This document shows positions 1 to 5,950 of a DNA stretch of 5,950 bases, piece by piece; within the stretch, counting starts at the first letter, position 1; each line of letters opens with the position of its first letter. A program made the position numbers and the translations under genes. The notes under the pieces were generated by a model, which was given only the letters and a program-made list of their open reading frames with translations, was not told where the DNA came from and made no database searches. This DNA is from Methanothrix sp. (GTDB taxonomy: Archaea; Halobacteriota; Methanosarcinia; Methanotrichales; Methanotrichaceae). Location: positions 3,239-9,188 of the forward strand of contig PMNG01000058.1 of NCBI GenBank assembly GCA_003162615.1, in the 5' to 3' direction.

Positions 1-545
1 GTGCTGTCAACCCTTCTGCCGTAAGGTACCCAGTCACGCCCTGCCAGATGAACAGCGTTTTGCCATGCTCATTGTAGCCGCTGGAGGGAAGGCGCTCGGC
101 GAGCGTCTGGGCATTGAAATCTATCGGAACAAAGGTGACGTGATCGGGCATTGGGTCGATGATTTTCTTCAATCGTTTCAGCTTTGCTTCCTGCGTAGCC
201 GGATGATCGACTTCAAACACCCTTGCCTTCTCGATTCCCTCGATGCGGTACGCGCGCGTATCGAACCCGGCCCCCAGGATGACGACCTGATCGAGCCCTT
301 CTCTCAAGCACGCCTTGAGGAAATCGTCGATGTATCGTTCGCGGGCAGTGATGAACTCGATCGCCCCCGGGAGAATCTTCCGTATAGACCGGAATCAATC
401 GTCAGTTTGCTGAGGAAAAACTTATAGCTCGGGATTAGCGGGCAATTGGATCGTAGCAAATCCGCGTTTCTTCCGGTCTTGACGTCTCTATGGCACGAAT
501 CAGAGCCATGCCCTCGGCTGTGGTACTGGATTGTTTTTGTCTCAT
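1..545 (-). pseudogene. SAM-dependent methyltransferase, LCMT/PPM1-like, frameshifted and cut by window edge
   Basis: Reading the minus strand from the ATG at 545-543 gives MRQKQSSTTAEGMALIRAIE and then a stop at 437-435 after 36 codons. Homologous-looking sequence resumes in a second frame (LIPSYKFFLSKLTIDSGLYG, about 438-370) and then in a third from about 364 to the window edge (AIEFITARERYIDDFLKACL, then VVILGAGFDTRAYR). The glycine motif GAGFDTR is the SAM-binding motif I. It is followed by FEVDHPATQEAK and WQGVTGYLT, the order and spacing seen in the leucine carboxyl methyltransferase-like family (PF04072/TIGR00027). These are class I O-methyltransferases; the substrate here cannot be read from sequence. 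Two single-base losses explain the shifts: one at about 436-442 and one in the five-C run at 364-368. A ribosome binding site GGAG (rc of 551-554) lies just upstream, 9 bases after the hydrolase stop, so the two formed an operon. The C-terminal part is outside the window. Family call is firm; whether the breaks are biological or sequencing errors is open. Confidence 0.85.
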
Positions 546-554
546 AAGATCTCC

Positions 555-1377
555 CTAGACTATTGGCGTGCCGAGGAACCTCGTAACGAGGGCAGCCAGC
601 CCAGGGAGGGTGAGGACGTTGTAATGCGTCATGCCTGGTAGAATGGCGAGCCATGCTGCTGGCCTCAAAGAACCGTCCAAACCTGCATCCCTCTGGCCGC
701 CGCCGAGTATCTCAAAAGAACTCCATTACGTGCGCCGTTCGAACGGCATCCGCATCTGCGAAGACTATCATCATAGGCGCCTTGATAGTAGCGACATCCT
801 TCGACCAGTCGTAGTTCTGCCTCAGCAGGTCACCGAGCTTGGTGAAGAGCGTTGTCCAATCGGCTTCAGGATATAGCTGGTTGAGTGAACTCTGTTTCAT
901 GAACTTAGCAGCCTGCGGACCCATTTGCGCCATGTTTTCCAGTACCTCTGGATACCATCCAATCCGTTTGATAGGAGTCGAGACTAATACGAGCCTGTGG
1001 ATCACGTCCGGGTGCCGAATGGCGATCTGCAGTATAACACCGCCGCCAAGCGAGTAGCCCATGAAGTCTGCCTTTTCGATGCCGAGATGCTTCATCAGCG
1101 CTGCGATGTCGTCGGCCATCAACTCAAATCTGAGCGGCCGGTCGATGTCGGCAGTTCGCCTGTGTCCGACTGGCATCCAGGCTCCAGATGGTAGCATCGG
1201 AACCTCGAAAAAGAGCACCGTGTCGATTTGGTAGGAAAGGTCGTGGAAATTTCCCCGCCACACCGTCTTGTTTTGACGTGGGCTCTTCCGGCCGATTAAG
1301 CACGCGAGGACGAGCACACGAGAGTCACGTTCTCGATTGAACCGATTCGCGGTGTAGTGCATCTGACGGTTATTCAC
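555..1377 (-). pseudogene. Alpha/beta hydrolase, frameshifted near C-terminus
   Basis: The minus strand encodes a typical alpha/beta-hydrolase fold enzyme. The nucleophile elbow is GYSLGG, with its serine codon at 1053-1051. It is preceded by TADIDRPLRFELMADDIAAL and followed by IAIRHPDVIHRLVLVSTP. The catalytic acid lies in VFADADAV (Asp codons 756-754 and 750-748) and the histidine in GMTHYNV (codon 626-624). The frame is broken by a TGA at 714-712, where a run of four T (rc of 714-717) appears to hold one base too many. One base fewer restores FEILGGGQRDAGLDGSLRP through to a TAG at 557-555. The 5' end is uncertain: the frame stays open to about 1575, but a GTG at 1377-1375 (VNNRQMHYT) gives about 273 residues, normal for this family. 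Between about 1180 and 1350 the expected HG oxyanion-hole segment is not visible, and a GHRRTAD stands where GHGRTAD is usual, so the N-terminus may also be decayed. Substrate unknown. It is immediately upstream of the methyltransferase. Confidence 0.8.
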
Positions 1378-1621
1378 GATCGCCTTGAGCCCGGCTCCGA
1401 GATGCTGCAAGGAATCACTGATGGTTGGCCCAAGGTACTGTCTAGCCTTAAATCCCTGCTGGAAACGGGAAGGCCACTTCCCACGTTGTGGTAGACGGCC
1501 GAAGCAGATCTTCGAAAAGTAAAGCGATTGAAGTGAAGAATTTCCGCTAGGAAAGCCAGTATACAATTTCCGCAATCGTTCATGTAAAGCCTCTTATGCC
1601 AATACTCAATTGTCTCATCTT
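1378..1621. other. Divergent intergenic stretch, no supported gene
   Basis: This stretch lies between the hydrolase remnant (minus strand) and the acidic protein gene (plus strand). A minus-strand frame stays open through it up to about 1575 but begins only at a TTG, and its translation shows no family resemblance. I see no RNA gene, repeat or clear operator. A weak TATA-like run (agtatacaatttc, about 1558-1570) lies at a plausible distance upstream of the start at 1622, but it is too poor a match to call as a promoter. Confidence 0.4.
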
Positions 1622-2530
1622 ATGTTCAAGCTTGGGGAATATTACGAGGACGAGGCCAGGTCGATTGTAAAATATCTGAGGGAAGCCAAAATAAAGCTAG
1701 AGCAGAAAACTTACCTTTGCGCCACAGCCGAGACTGCCGATTACCTTGAGGGCAGGCTCAGCGAGCTGAAAGCGGTGGTAAAGAATATCGAGACTTATGA
1801 GGGTTTCCTGGCGGTTCTAAAGACTACACTGGCCAAGGGAGCAAAACCCGATGATTTTAAGGATTTGTTCTTAACTGAGTTAGACCCAAGCTGGGTGAAC
1901 AGAAAGGACAGGTTTGGGGAGATCGTCGAGAAGCCATCCGGGACCTCCGATGAAGGGAGGGCAGCAGAAGACCGCGATAAGCCAGACGAAAAATTGGAGG
2001 ATCTCGACTTAAAGAGCATTGCAACATCGGTTGTCGCCTTTGATTTTGCCCTCGCTACTCTTTCGCGAAACGATATAGAACCCGGAGAAGATGTGGGAGA
2101 CCGTCTGGACGATCCGATTTTGCGCATCAGGGTCAATGAGGTGGATTATAAAGACAGCGATCTTCTTAGGAGTACTGTATCGGTTTTTCTTGAGAAACGA
2201 TCGGAACTGTTCATCGACGAACTTACTTCGATTCTGTTTGAAGATCTCGACGAGGAGTTTGAAGTGCACTATCCGGAAGAACATCTGCGAATCATGACGT
2301 TGGGGATGCTCATAACCGATATGGTGGAAGAGCCCTCTCCGGGAAAGATTGACATGCAGGCCTTTTCCGAGAGATGCATCATAGAAATGGAAAAAGATGG
2401 AGACATACTGGTTATTGATGGAGAAGAAACTGCCGAGGAGATCGCCAGGGTTCTTGAGAAGAATGGGATAATAAAGCTCAAGGGCGAAACAATCAAGTGG
2501 AAGAATCAGCCAAAGGTGGAGAACCGATGA
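1622..2530 (+). CDS. Uncharacterised acidic protein with possible C-terminal winged-helix segment
   Basis: Function not recognised. From the ATG at 1622 the protein has 302 residues. A TTG at 1610 would add four residues (MSHL), but neither start has a clear ribosome binding site, so a leaderless or short-leader transcript is possible. Visible layout: an N-terminal, mostly helical region (about 1-100, beginning FKLGEYYEDEARSIVKYLRE and ending near ELDPSWVNRKDRFGE); a highly charged, probably disordered linker (about 104-130, rich in D, E, K); and a C-terminal region (about 131-302) with many acidic residues. The last part, AEEIARVLEKNGIIKLKGET (about 271-290) followed by IKWK, reads like the recognition helix and beta-hairpin of a winged helix; this is inference. 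There is no signal peptide, membrane segment or cysteine cluster, so it is probably cytosolic. Its stop overlaps the start of the cupin gene, which points to coupled expression. The frame is intact and codon use looks normal. The overall look fits a lineage-restricted archaeal conserved hypothetical protein. Confidence 0.85.
   Translation: MFKLGEYYEDEARSIVKYLREAKIKLEQKTYLCATAETADYLEGRLSELKAVVKNIETYEGFLAVLKTTLAKGAKPDDFKDLFLTELDPSWVNRKDRFGEIVEKPSGTSDEGRAAEDRDKPDEKLEDLDLKSIATSVVAFDFALATLSRNDIEPGEDVGDRLDDPILRIRVNEVDYKDSDLLRSTVSVFLEKRSELFIDELTSILFEDLDEEFEVHYPEEHLRIMTLGMLITDMVEEPSPGKIDMQAFSERCIIEMEKDGDILVIDGEETAEEIARVLEKNGIIKLKGETIKWKNQPKVENR
2515..2521 (+). promoter_or_regulatory. Ribosome binding site for the cupin gene
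   Basis: GGTGGAG lies five bases before the ATG at 2527, a strong Shine-Dalgarno match. It sits inside the 3' end of the upstream gene and decides the cupin start: a longer in-frame version from 2497 (adding MEESAKGGEP) would place the start ahead of this site and has no site of its own. Confidence 0.7.
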
Positions 2531-2847
2531 TCTACAGATATGCAGATGCTGCTCCGGTGGAGGTGATGCCTGGCCTCCTTCGCCGAACTCTCGTCACAGG
2601 TAAATCGATGATGATCTGCGAGTTCACACTGGATTCAGGAGTGGAGATCCCCCCTCACGCACACCCGCATGAGCAGGTGGGATATGTGGCCTCTGGAAAG
2701 GTCAGGATAACCGTAGGCGATGAGAGCTTTGTTCTGGGGCCAGGCGACAGCTACTACGCTCCGTCAGGCGTGCAGCACGGAGCACAGGTCCTGCAGAAGG
2801 CTGTGGTTGTGGACACCTTCAATCCGCCGAGGGAGGATTACAGGTAG
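2527..2847 (+). CDS. Small single-domain cupin protein
   Basis: A 106-residue protein forming one conserved cupin barrel. Motif 1 spans G38 to G57: HAHPHEQ gives metal ligands H44 and H46, with Gln50 in the position where many cupins have Glu. Motif 2 runs from G73 (GDSYYAPSGVQH) with P79, G81 and H84. The three histidines can bind a divalent metal. Stand-alone cupins of this size range from small-molecule-binding or isomerase proteins to proteins of unknown role, and the substrate cannot be told from sequence. There is no signal peptide, so it is cytosolic. The ATG at 2527 overlaps the TGA of the upstream acidic protein gene (ATGA) and has a strong ribosome binding site, so the two genes are very likely co-transcribed and translationally coupled. 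The domain call is firm; the function is not known. Alternative start 2497 rejected because of the ribosome binding site position and because the barrel sequence begins naturally at MIYRYADAAPVEV. Confidence 0.93.
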   Translation: MIYRYADAAPVEVMPGLLRRTLVTGKSMMICEFTLDSGVEIPPHAHPHEQVGYVASGKVRITVGDESFVLGPGDSYYAPSGVQHGAQVLQKAVVVDTFNPPREDYR

Positions 2848-2920
2848 GGTTAGTGATTGGAGTCTATAAGCAATCGTTCTTAATTGATGAATGAGTCGGA
2901 TCAGATCGGTATTTGAAAAG

Positions 2921-2940
2921 GTTTCTTAGGTTTCTCTTTT
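2921..2940 (+). terminator. Possible T-rich transcription terminator after the cupin gene
   Basis: The stretch gtttcttaggtttctctttt is pyrimidine-rich with a direct repeat of GTTTCT/GGTTTCT and ends in four T, about 75 bases past the cupin stop. Archaeal termination commonly uses T-rich tracts without a strong hairpin. No convincing GC-rich stem precedes it, so the call rests only on composition and position. Confidence 0.22.
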
Positions 2941-3000
2941 ATTGGCAACTTAAACTTAAGATCCATTACTTGTCTGGCCCATCTCAATTCAGCCTCCCAA

Positions 3001-3070
3001 AACTTTATCATAATATATGAGCGATAAGATAGCATCCACGAGTAACAATCAGGATTTATAGTTATATTAA
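3001..3070 (+). promoter_or_regulatory. hsdR: Candidate promoter of the hsdR-hsdM operon
   Basis: Two TATA-like elements lie upstream of hsdR: ataatatatg at about 3010-3019 and tttatagttatatt at about 3055-3068. If archaeal spacing of about 25 bases holds, the first would start transcription near 3040 with a leader of about 40 bases. The second would give an almost leaderless message at the ATG at 3081. Only a weak ribosome binding site (AAAGG, 3069-3073) precedes that ATG, which would fit either case. No operator repeat is obvious. Confidence 0.32.
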
Positions 3071-3080
3071 AGGCGCAAAA

Positions 3081-5435
3081 ATGCTCGATGAAGACCAGGA
3101 CATATGGAATGAGGCGGACACCTGTCGCAAGTATGTCACTCCAGGACTTGTGCAGGCAGGTTGGGACAACGAACCTCACTCCTTCACCGAGCAAGCGACC
3201 TTTACAGATGGCCGAATAATTGTTGTAGGGGATAAGCCCACTCGTCGAAAGCAGAAGCGAGCGGATTATCTTCTGCGCTATACCCGCGATATTAAGTTAG
3301 CCGTGGTGGAAGCGAAAAGGAAGTATAAGAAGCCCGGTGATGGGCTTCAGCAGGCAAAGGAGTACGCTGAGATCTTGGGCCTGAGGTTCGCTTATGCCAC
3401 TAACGGAGAGGGCATAGTTGAGTTCGATTACACCAGCGGCTTGGAAAGAGAGATCGATACCTTTCCGTCGCCAAAGGATCTGTGGTCGCGCTACTGTTCT
3501 GCTCAGAGAATCGACGACGAAGCGACCAAGAAAAGGCTTCTGACTCCTAATTATCACATACCGGGAAAGATACCCCGCTACTATCAGGAAATTGCCATCA
3601 ATCGGTCTATGGAGGCCATTCTACAAGGCAAGAGGCGTGTTCTGCTAACAATGGCAACGGGCACCGGAAAGACTTTCGTGGCCTTCCAGATATGTTGGAG
3701 GCTGTGGGAGTCAGGCTGGAACTCGCGGAACGAAAAACGTCGTCCCAGAATTCTATATCTGGCGGATAGAAATATCCTAATCGACGATCCCAAGGACAAG
3801 ACCTTCACTCCCTTTGGAGACGCCCGATGGAAGATCGAGAACGGAGAGGCCATAAAGAGCCGTGAGATGTACTTTGCCATCTACCAATCTCTGGCCAAAG
3901 ATGAGAACCGACCGGGCCTATTCAAGGAATATTCGCCGAATTTTTTCGATCTTATAATCGTTGACGAGTGCCACCGGGGAAGCGCAAGGGACGAAAGCAA
4001 CTGGCGAGAGATCCTGGAGTATTTCCAGCCAGCCTACCAGTTGGGAATGACGGCTACGCCGCTGCGGGATGACAACCGCGATACTTACGCCTATTTTGGA
4101 GATCCCATTTACACTTACAGCTTGCGTCAGGGCATTGAGGACGGCTTCCTGGCACCTTATCGAGTGCACCGCATCATCACTGATGTGGATGCAGTTGGGT
4201 GGAGGCCGACACAGGGAGAAAAAGACCGATATGGTAACGAAATCCCTGACGGCGAGTACCAGACCAAGGACTTCGAGAAGATGATTGTCTTGCGGGCTCG
4301 CACTGAGGCAATTGCCACCCATTTGGCCGAGTTCATGAGGAACACCGATCGCTTCGCTAAGACAATGGTCTTCTGCGTGGACCAGGAGCATGCAGATGAG
4401 ATGAGGCGGGCATTGAATAATCTCAACTCCGACCTGGTGCAGCAGTATCCGGATTACGTATGCCGGGTGACGGCAGACGAGGGAGACATTGGGATTGGGC
4501 ACCTGAGCAAGTTCCAGGAGCTGGAGACTGTTACTCCGGTCATTCTGACCACCTCGAAGCTGCTCTCCACGGGCGTAGACGCGCCTACATGCAAGAATAT
4601 CGTGCTGGCCAGGGTCATCGGTTCCATGACCGAGTTCAAGCAGATAATCGGACGCGGCACTCGTGTTCGAGACGATTACGGCAAGTTCTTCTTCAACATC
4701 CTGGATTACACTGGCAGTGCAACTCTGATGTTCGCCGATCCGGCCTTTGATGGAGATCCCATTGGCATCGAGGACGGAACCATCACAAAGGGCGGAACTG
4801 GAAGGGCGGGAGGCACGAATGGCGGTAAGGAAGAGACTCAAGAAAGTCCTGAAGCGGATCAGCCACGAAAGTACTATGTTGACGGCGGCCACTTTGAAAT
4901 TGCCACTCACTTCGTTTCCGAGCTGGACCCAGATGGCAAGCAGCTACGTGTAATCAAGTTCACCGATTATGCGGCAGAGAAGGTCAGGACGCTTTATCCA
5001 ACAGCAGCGTTGCTGAGAGACAAATGGGCCGACCTGGAGCAGAGGGCAGAGATATTTGCCGCCCTGGAAGAACGCGGAATAGACTTCGCTAGCCTGGCCA
5101 GGGAAGCCCAACAGCCGGAGGCCGATCCCTTCGATTTGATGTGCCATCTGGCATTCAATGCACCGCTGCTCACGCGCAGGCAGCGGGCGGAACAGCTCAA
5201 AAAGAAGAAGGCGGATTTCTTCCAGCAATACGGTCCGGATGCCAGGGCCGTACTGGACGAGCTTCTGGAGAAGTATTCGGAGCACGGCACAGCGCAGTTC
5301 GAGATTCCTGATGCGCTCAAAGTCCCGCCGATCTCCGAGCATGGAAATGTGATGGAGATTGCTGGCATGTTCGGCGGGGCGGAAAGGTTAAGGGACGCGG
5401 TGAACCAGTTGCAGACGCTTTTGTACGCAGCATAA
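3081..5435 (+). CDS. hsdR: Type I restriction enzyme R subunit (HsdR), nuclease and translocase
   Basis: A complete 784-residue motor and cleavage subunit of a type I restriction-modification system. In the complex with HsdM and HsdS it binds unmethylated target sites, pumps DNA using ATP, and cuts at a distance. Domains in order: an N-terminal PD-(D/E)xK nuclease with D62 in RADYLLRY and E77/K79 in VVEAKRK; a Q-motif-like RYYQ (166-169); Walker A GTGKT (194-198); motif II DECH (295-298); motif III TAT (324-326); motif V around TTSKLLSTGVDAP (490-502); motif VI QIIGRGTR (521-528). A glycine-rich and charged linker (about 568-595) leads to a C-terminal helical domain resembling the EcoEI-type R subunit C-terminal domain (about 620-780), which docks on the methylase core. 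All key motifs are present, so it looks active. The size, smaller than EcoKI-type R subunits, fits the EcoEI-like class. The ATG at 3081 has only a weak ribosome binding site but lies just before the family-typical DEDQDIWNEADTCRKYV start. hsdM follows 18 bases later. Confidence 0.95.
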   Translation: MLDEDQDIWNEADTCRKYVTPGLVQAGWDNEPHSFTEQATFTDGRIIVVGDKPTRRKQKRADYLLRYTRDIKLAVVEAKRKYKKPGDGLQQAKEYAEILGLRFAYATNGEGIVEFDYTSGLEREIDTFPSPKDLWSRYCSAQRIDDEATKKRLLTPNYHIPGKIPRYYQEIAINRSMEAILQGKRRVLLTMATGTGKTFVAFQICWRLWESGWNSRNEKRRPRILYLADRNILIDDPKDKTFTPFGDARWKIENGEAIKSREMYFAIYQSLAKDENRPGLFKEYSPNFFDLIIVDECHRGSARDESNWREILEYFQPAYQLGMTATPLRDDNRDTYAYFGDPIYTYSLRQGIEDGFLAPYRVHRIITDVDAVGWRPTQGEKDRYGNEIPDGEYQTKDFEKMIVLRARTEAIATHLAEFMRNTDRFAKTMVFCVDQEHADEMRRALNNLNSDLVQQYPDYVCRVTADEGDIGIGHLSKFQELETVTPVILTTSKLLSTGVDAPTCKNIVLARVIGSMTEFKQIIGRGTRVRDDYGKFFFNILDYTGSATLMFADPAFDGDPIGIEDGTITKGGTGRAGGTNGGKEETQESPEADQPRKYYVDGGHFEIATHFVSELDPDGKQLRVIKFTDYAAEKVRTLYPTAALLRDKWADLEQRAEIFAALEERGIDFASLAREAQQPEADPFDLMCHLAFNAPLLTRRQRAEQLKKKKADFFQQYGPDARAVLDELLEKYSEHGTAQFEIPDALKVPPISEHGNVMEIAGMFGGAERLRDAVNQLQTLLYAA

Positions 5436-5444
5436 AAATGGAAC

Positions 5445-5451
5445 AGGAAGG
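5445..5451 (+). promoter_or_regulatory. hsdM: Ribosome binding site for hsdM
   Basis: AGGAAGG in the 18-base gap after hsdR. With AGGA as the pairing core, the spacing to the ATG at 5454 is five bases. It supports the chosen hsdM start and separate initiation rather than readthrough. Confidence 0.6.
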
Positions 5452-5453
5452 AC

Positions 5454-5950
5454 ATGGCACGAACACGTAGATCAACAACCACCGAAGCACCGCTCACCAC
5501 CGCCCAGCAGCTAGGCAGCATCATCAAATCTGCCCGAGATATCATGCGCAAAGACAAAGGGCTGAACGGCGACCTGGACCGCCTTCCCATGCTTGTGTGG
5601 ATAATGTTCCTCAAGTTCATCGACGACATGGAGCTGATCAGAGAGCAGGAAGCCGCAATCAAGGGTGAGAAGTTCCGCCCGGCAATCGAGGCTCCTTACC
5701 GCTGGCGGGACTGGGCGGCCAAGGAAGATGGAATTACAGGCGATTTACTAATCGCCTTCATAAATCAAGACAAGGCGGTTCGGCCTGACGGCTCGGAAGG
5801 TCAGGGATTGTTTGCCTATTTGCGTAATCTTCAGGGGGCCAACGGCGGCGACCGGCGGGACGTGATAGCCACCATTTTTCGGGGCACAGTCAACCGAATG
5901 ATAACAGGCTACCTCCTGCGAGATGTCATCAACAAGATAAACGGGATTCA
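5454..5950 (+). CDS. hsdM: Type I restriction-modification methyltransferase subunit (HsdM), N-terminal part
   Basis: The first 165 residues of the adenine-N6 DNA methyltransferase subunit; the frame is open to the window end. The visible part is the helical HsdM N-terminal domain (PF12161-like): TAQQLGSIIKSARDIMR (about 16-32), then LPMLVWIMFLKFIDDMEL (about 44-61), YRWRDWAAK (82-90), GLFAYLRNLQG (118-128) and TGYLLRDVINKING (151-164). This domain helps contact HsdS and DNA and precedes the catalytic domain with its SAM-binding and NPPF motifs, which fall outside the window. Family length is usually about 500 residues, so about one third is seen. The ATG at 5454 follows AGGAAGG (5445-5451), 18 bases after the hsdR stop, so both genes share one transcript. 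The other ATG in the gap (5438) is in another frame. A target-recognition gene hsdS would be expected further downstream; with it, HsdM would form the M2S methylase that marks the host DNA. Confidence 0.95.
   Translation, partial: MARTRRSTTTEAPLTTAQQLGSIIKSARDIMRKDKGLNGDLDRLPMLVWIMFLKFIDDMELIREQEAAIKGEKFRPAIEAPYRWRDWAAKEDGITGDLLIAFINQDKAVRPDGSEGQGLFAYLRNLQGANGGDRRDVIATIFRGTVNRMITGYLLRDVINKINGI

Larger units (their letters stand above)
2848..3080. other. AT-rich intergenic spacer between cupin and hsdR
   Basis: This 233-base spacer is clearly more AT-rich than its surroundings. It holds a pyrimidine-rich stretch near its middle and TATA-like elements near its 3' end (both listed separately). 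A minus-strand frame is open through most of it (44 residues from an ATG at 3035 to a stop at 2901). It lacks a convincing ribosome binding site and matches no family I know, so it is not called as a gene. Confidence 0.5.

Noticed and set aside
65..427. Plus-strand open frame of 120 codons at the window start
   Set aside because: It is antisense to the recognisable methyltransferase motifs (GAGFDTRAYR and others), which explain this sequence better.
2497..2526. Upstream in-frame start for the cupin
   Set aside because: The strong GGTGGAG site at 2515-2521 lies after this start and points to the ATG at 2527.
2855..2877. Short inverted repeat gattg/caatc just after the cupin gene
   Set aside because: Five-base stem with a long loop in AT-rich DNA; expected by chance and not convincing as a terminator hairpin.
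3918..4910. Long minus-strand open frame (330 codons) inside hsdR
   Set aside because: It lies fully antisense to the helicase core of hsdR, whose motifs are unmistakable. Its translation shows no family features, so it is a shadow of the coding constraints on the other strand.
4994..5662. Minus-strand open frame (222 codons) across the hsdR-hsdM junction
   Set aside because: Serine-rich, low-information translation antisense to two well-supported genes; no ribosome binding site or family match.
1..5950. CRISPR array, tRNA, rRNA, insertion sequence ends or attachment sites
   Set aside because: Reading both strands by eye, I saw no spaced direct repeats, no tRNA-like fold, no transposase motifs and no terminal inverted repeats.

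Overview
The window holds two short gene pairs on the plus strand, preceded by a decayed gene pair on the minus strand. Base composition is about balanced by eye. The cupin has a strong GGTGGAG ribosome binding site, and the AT-rich intergenic stretch carries archaeal-type TATA-like sequences. Together with the general look of the uncharacterised acidic protein and the cupin, this suggests a methanogenic archaeon, possibly of the Methanothrix (Methanosaeta) kind. This assignment is an impression, not proven: no rRNA or other taxonomic marker is present, and restriction-modification genes move freely between bacteria and archaea.

Minus strand, 1 to about 1377: an alpha/beta hydrolase followed, 9 bases later, by a leucine carboxyl methyltransferase-like (PPM1/LCMT, TIGR00027-type) SAM-dependent methyltransferase. 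Both are clearly recognisable and both are broken. The methyltransferase needs two frame changes and also runs off the window edge. The hydrolase needs one near its C-terminus and has an N-terminus that fits its family poorly. About 240 bases of divergent intergenic DNA follow, with no supported gene.

Plus strand, 1622-2847: an acidic protein of about 302 residues with no function I recognise, whose last bases overlap the start of a small cupin metalloprotein (ATGA overlap), so the two are probably translationally coupled. A 233-base AT-rich spacer follows, with a possible T-rich terminator and one or two TATA-like elements.

Plus strand, 3081-5950: the start of a type I restriction-modification operon, with a complete hsdR (nuclease plus superfamily 2 translocase motor) and, 18 bases later, the first 165 residues of hsdM, cut by the window end. 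A specificity gene hsdS would be expected downstream but is not in view. The long frames here are intact, unlike the 5' part of the window, so the frameshifts there look more like gene decay than uniformly poor sequence. I found no convincing new biological system; the acidic protein/cupin pair is the least explained part.
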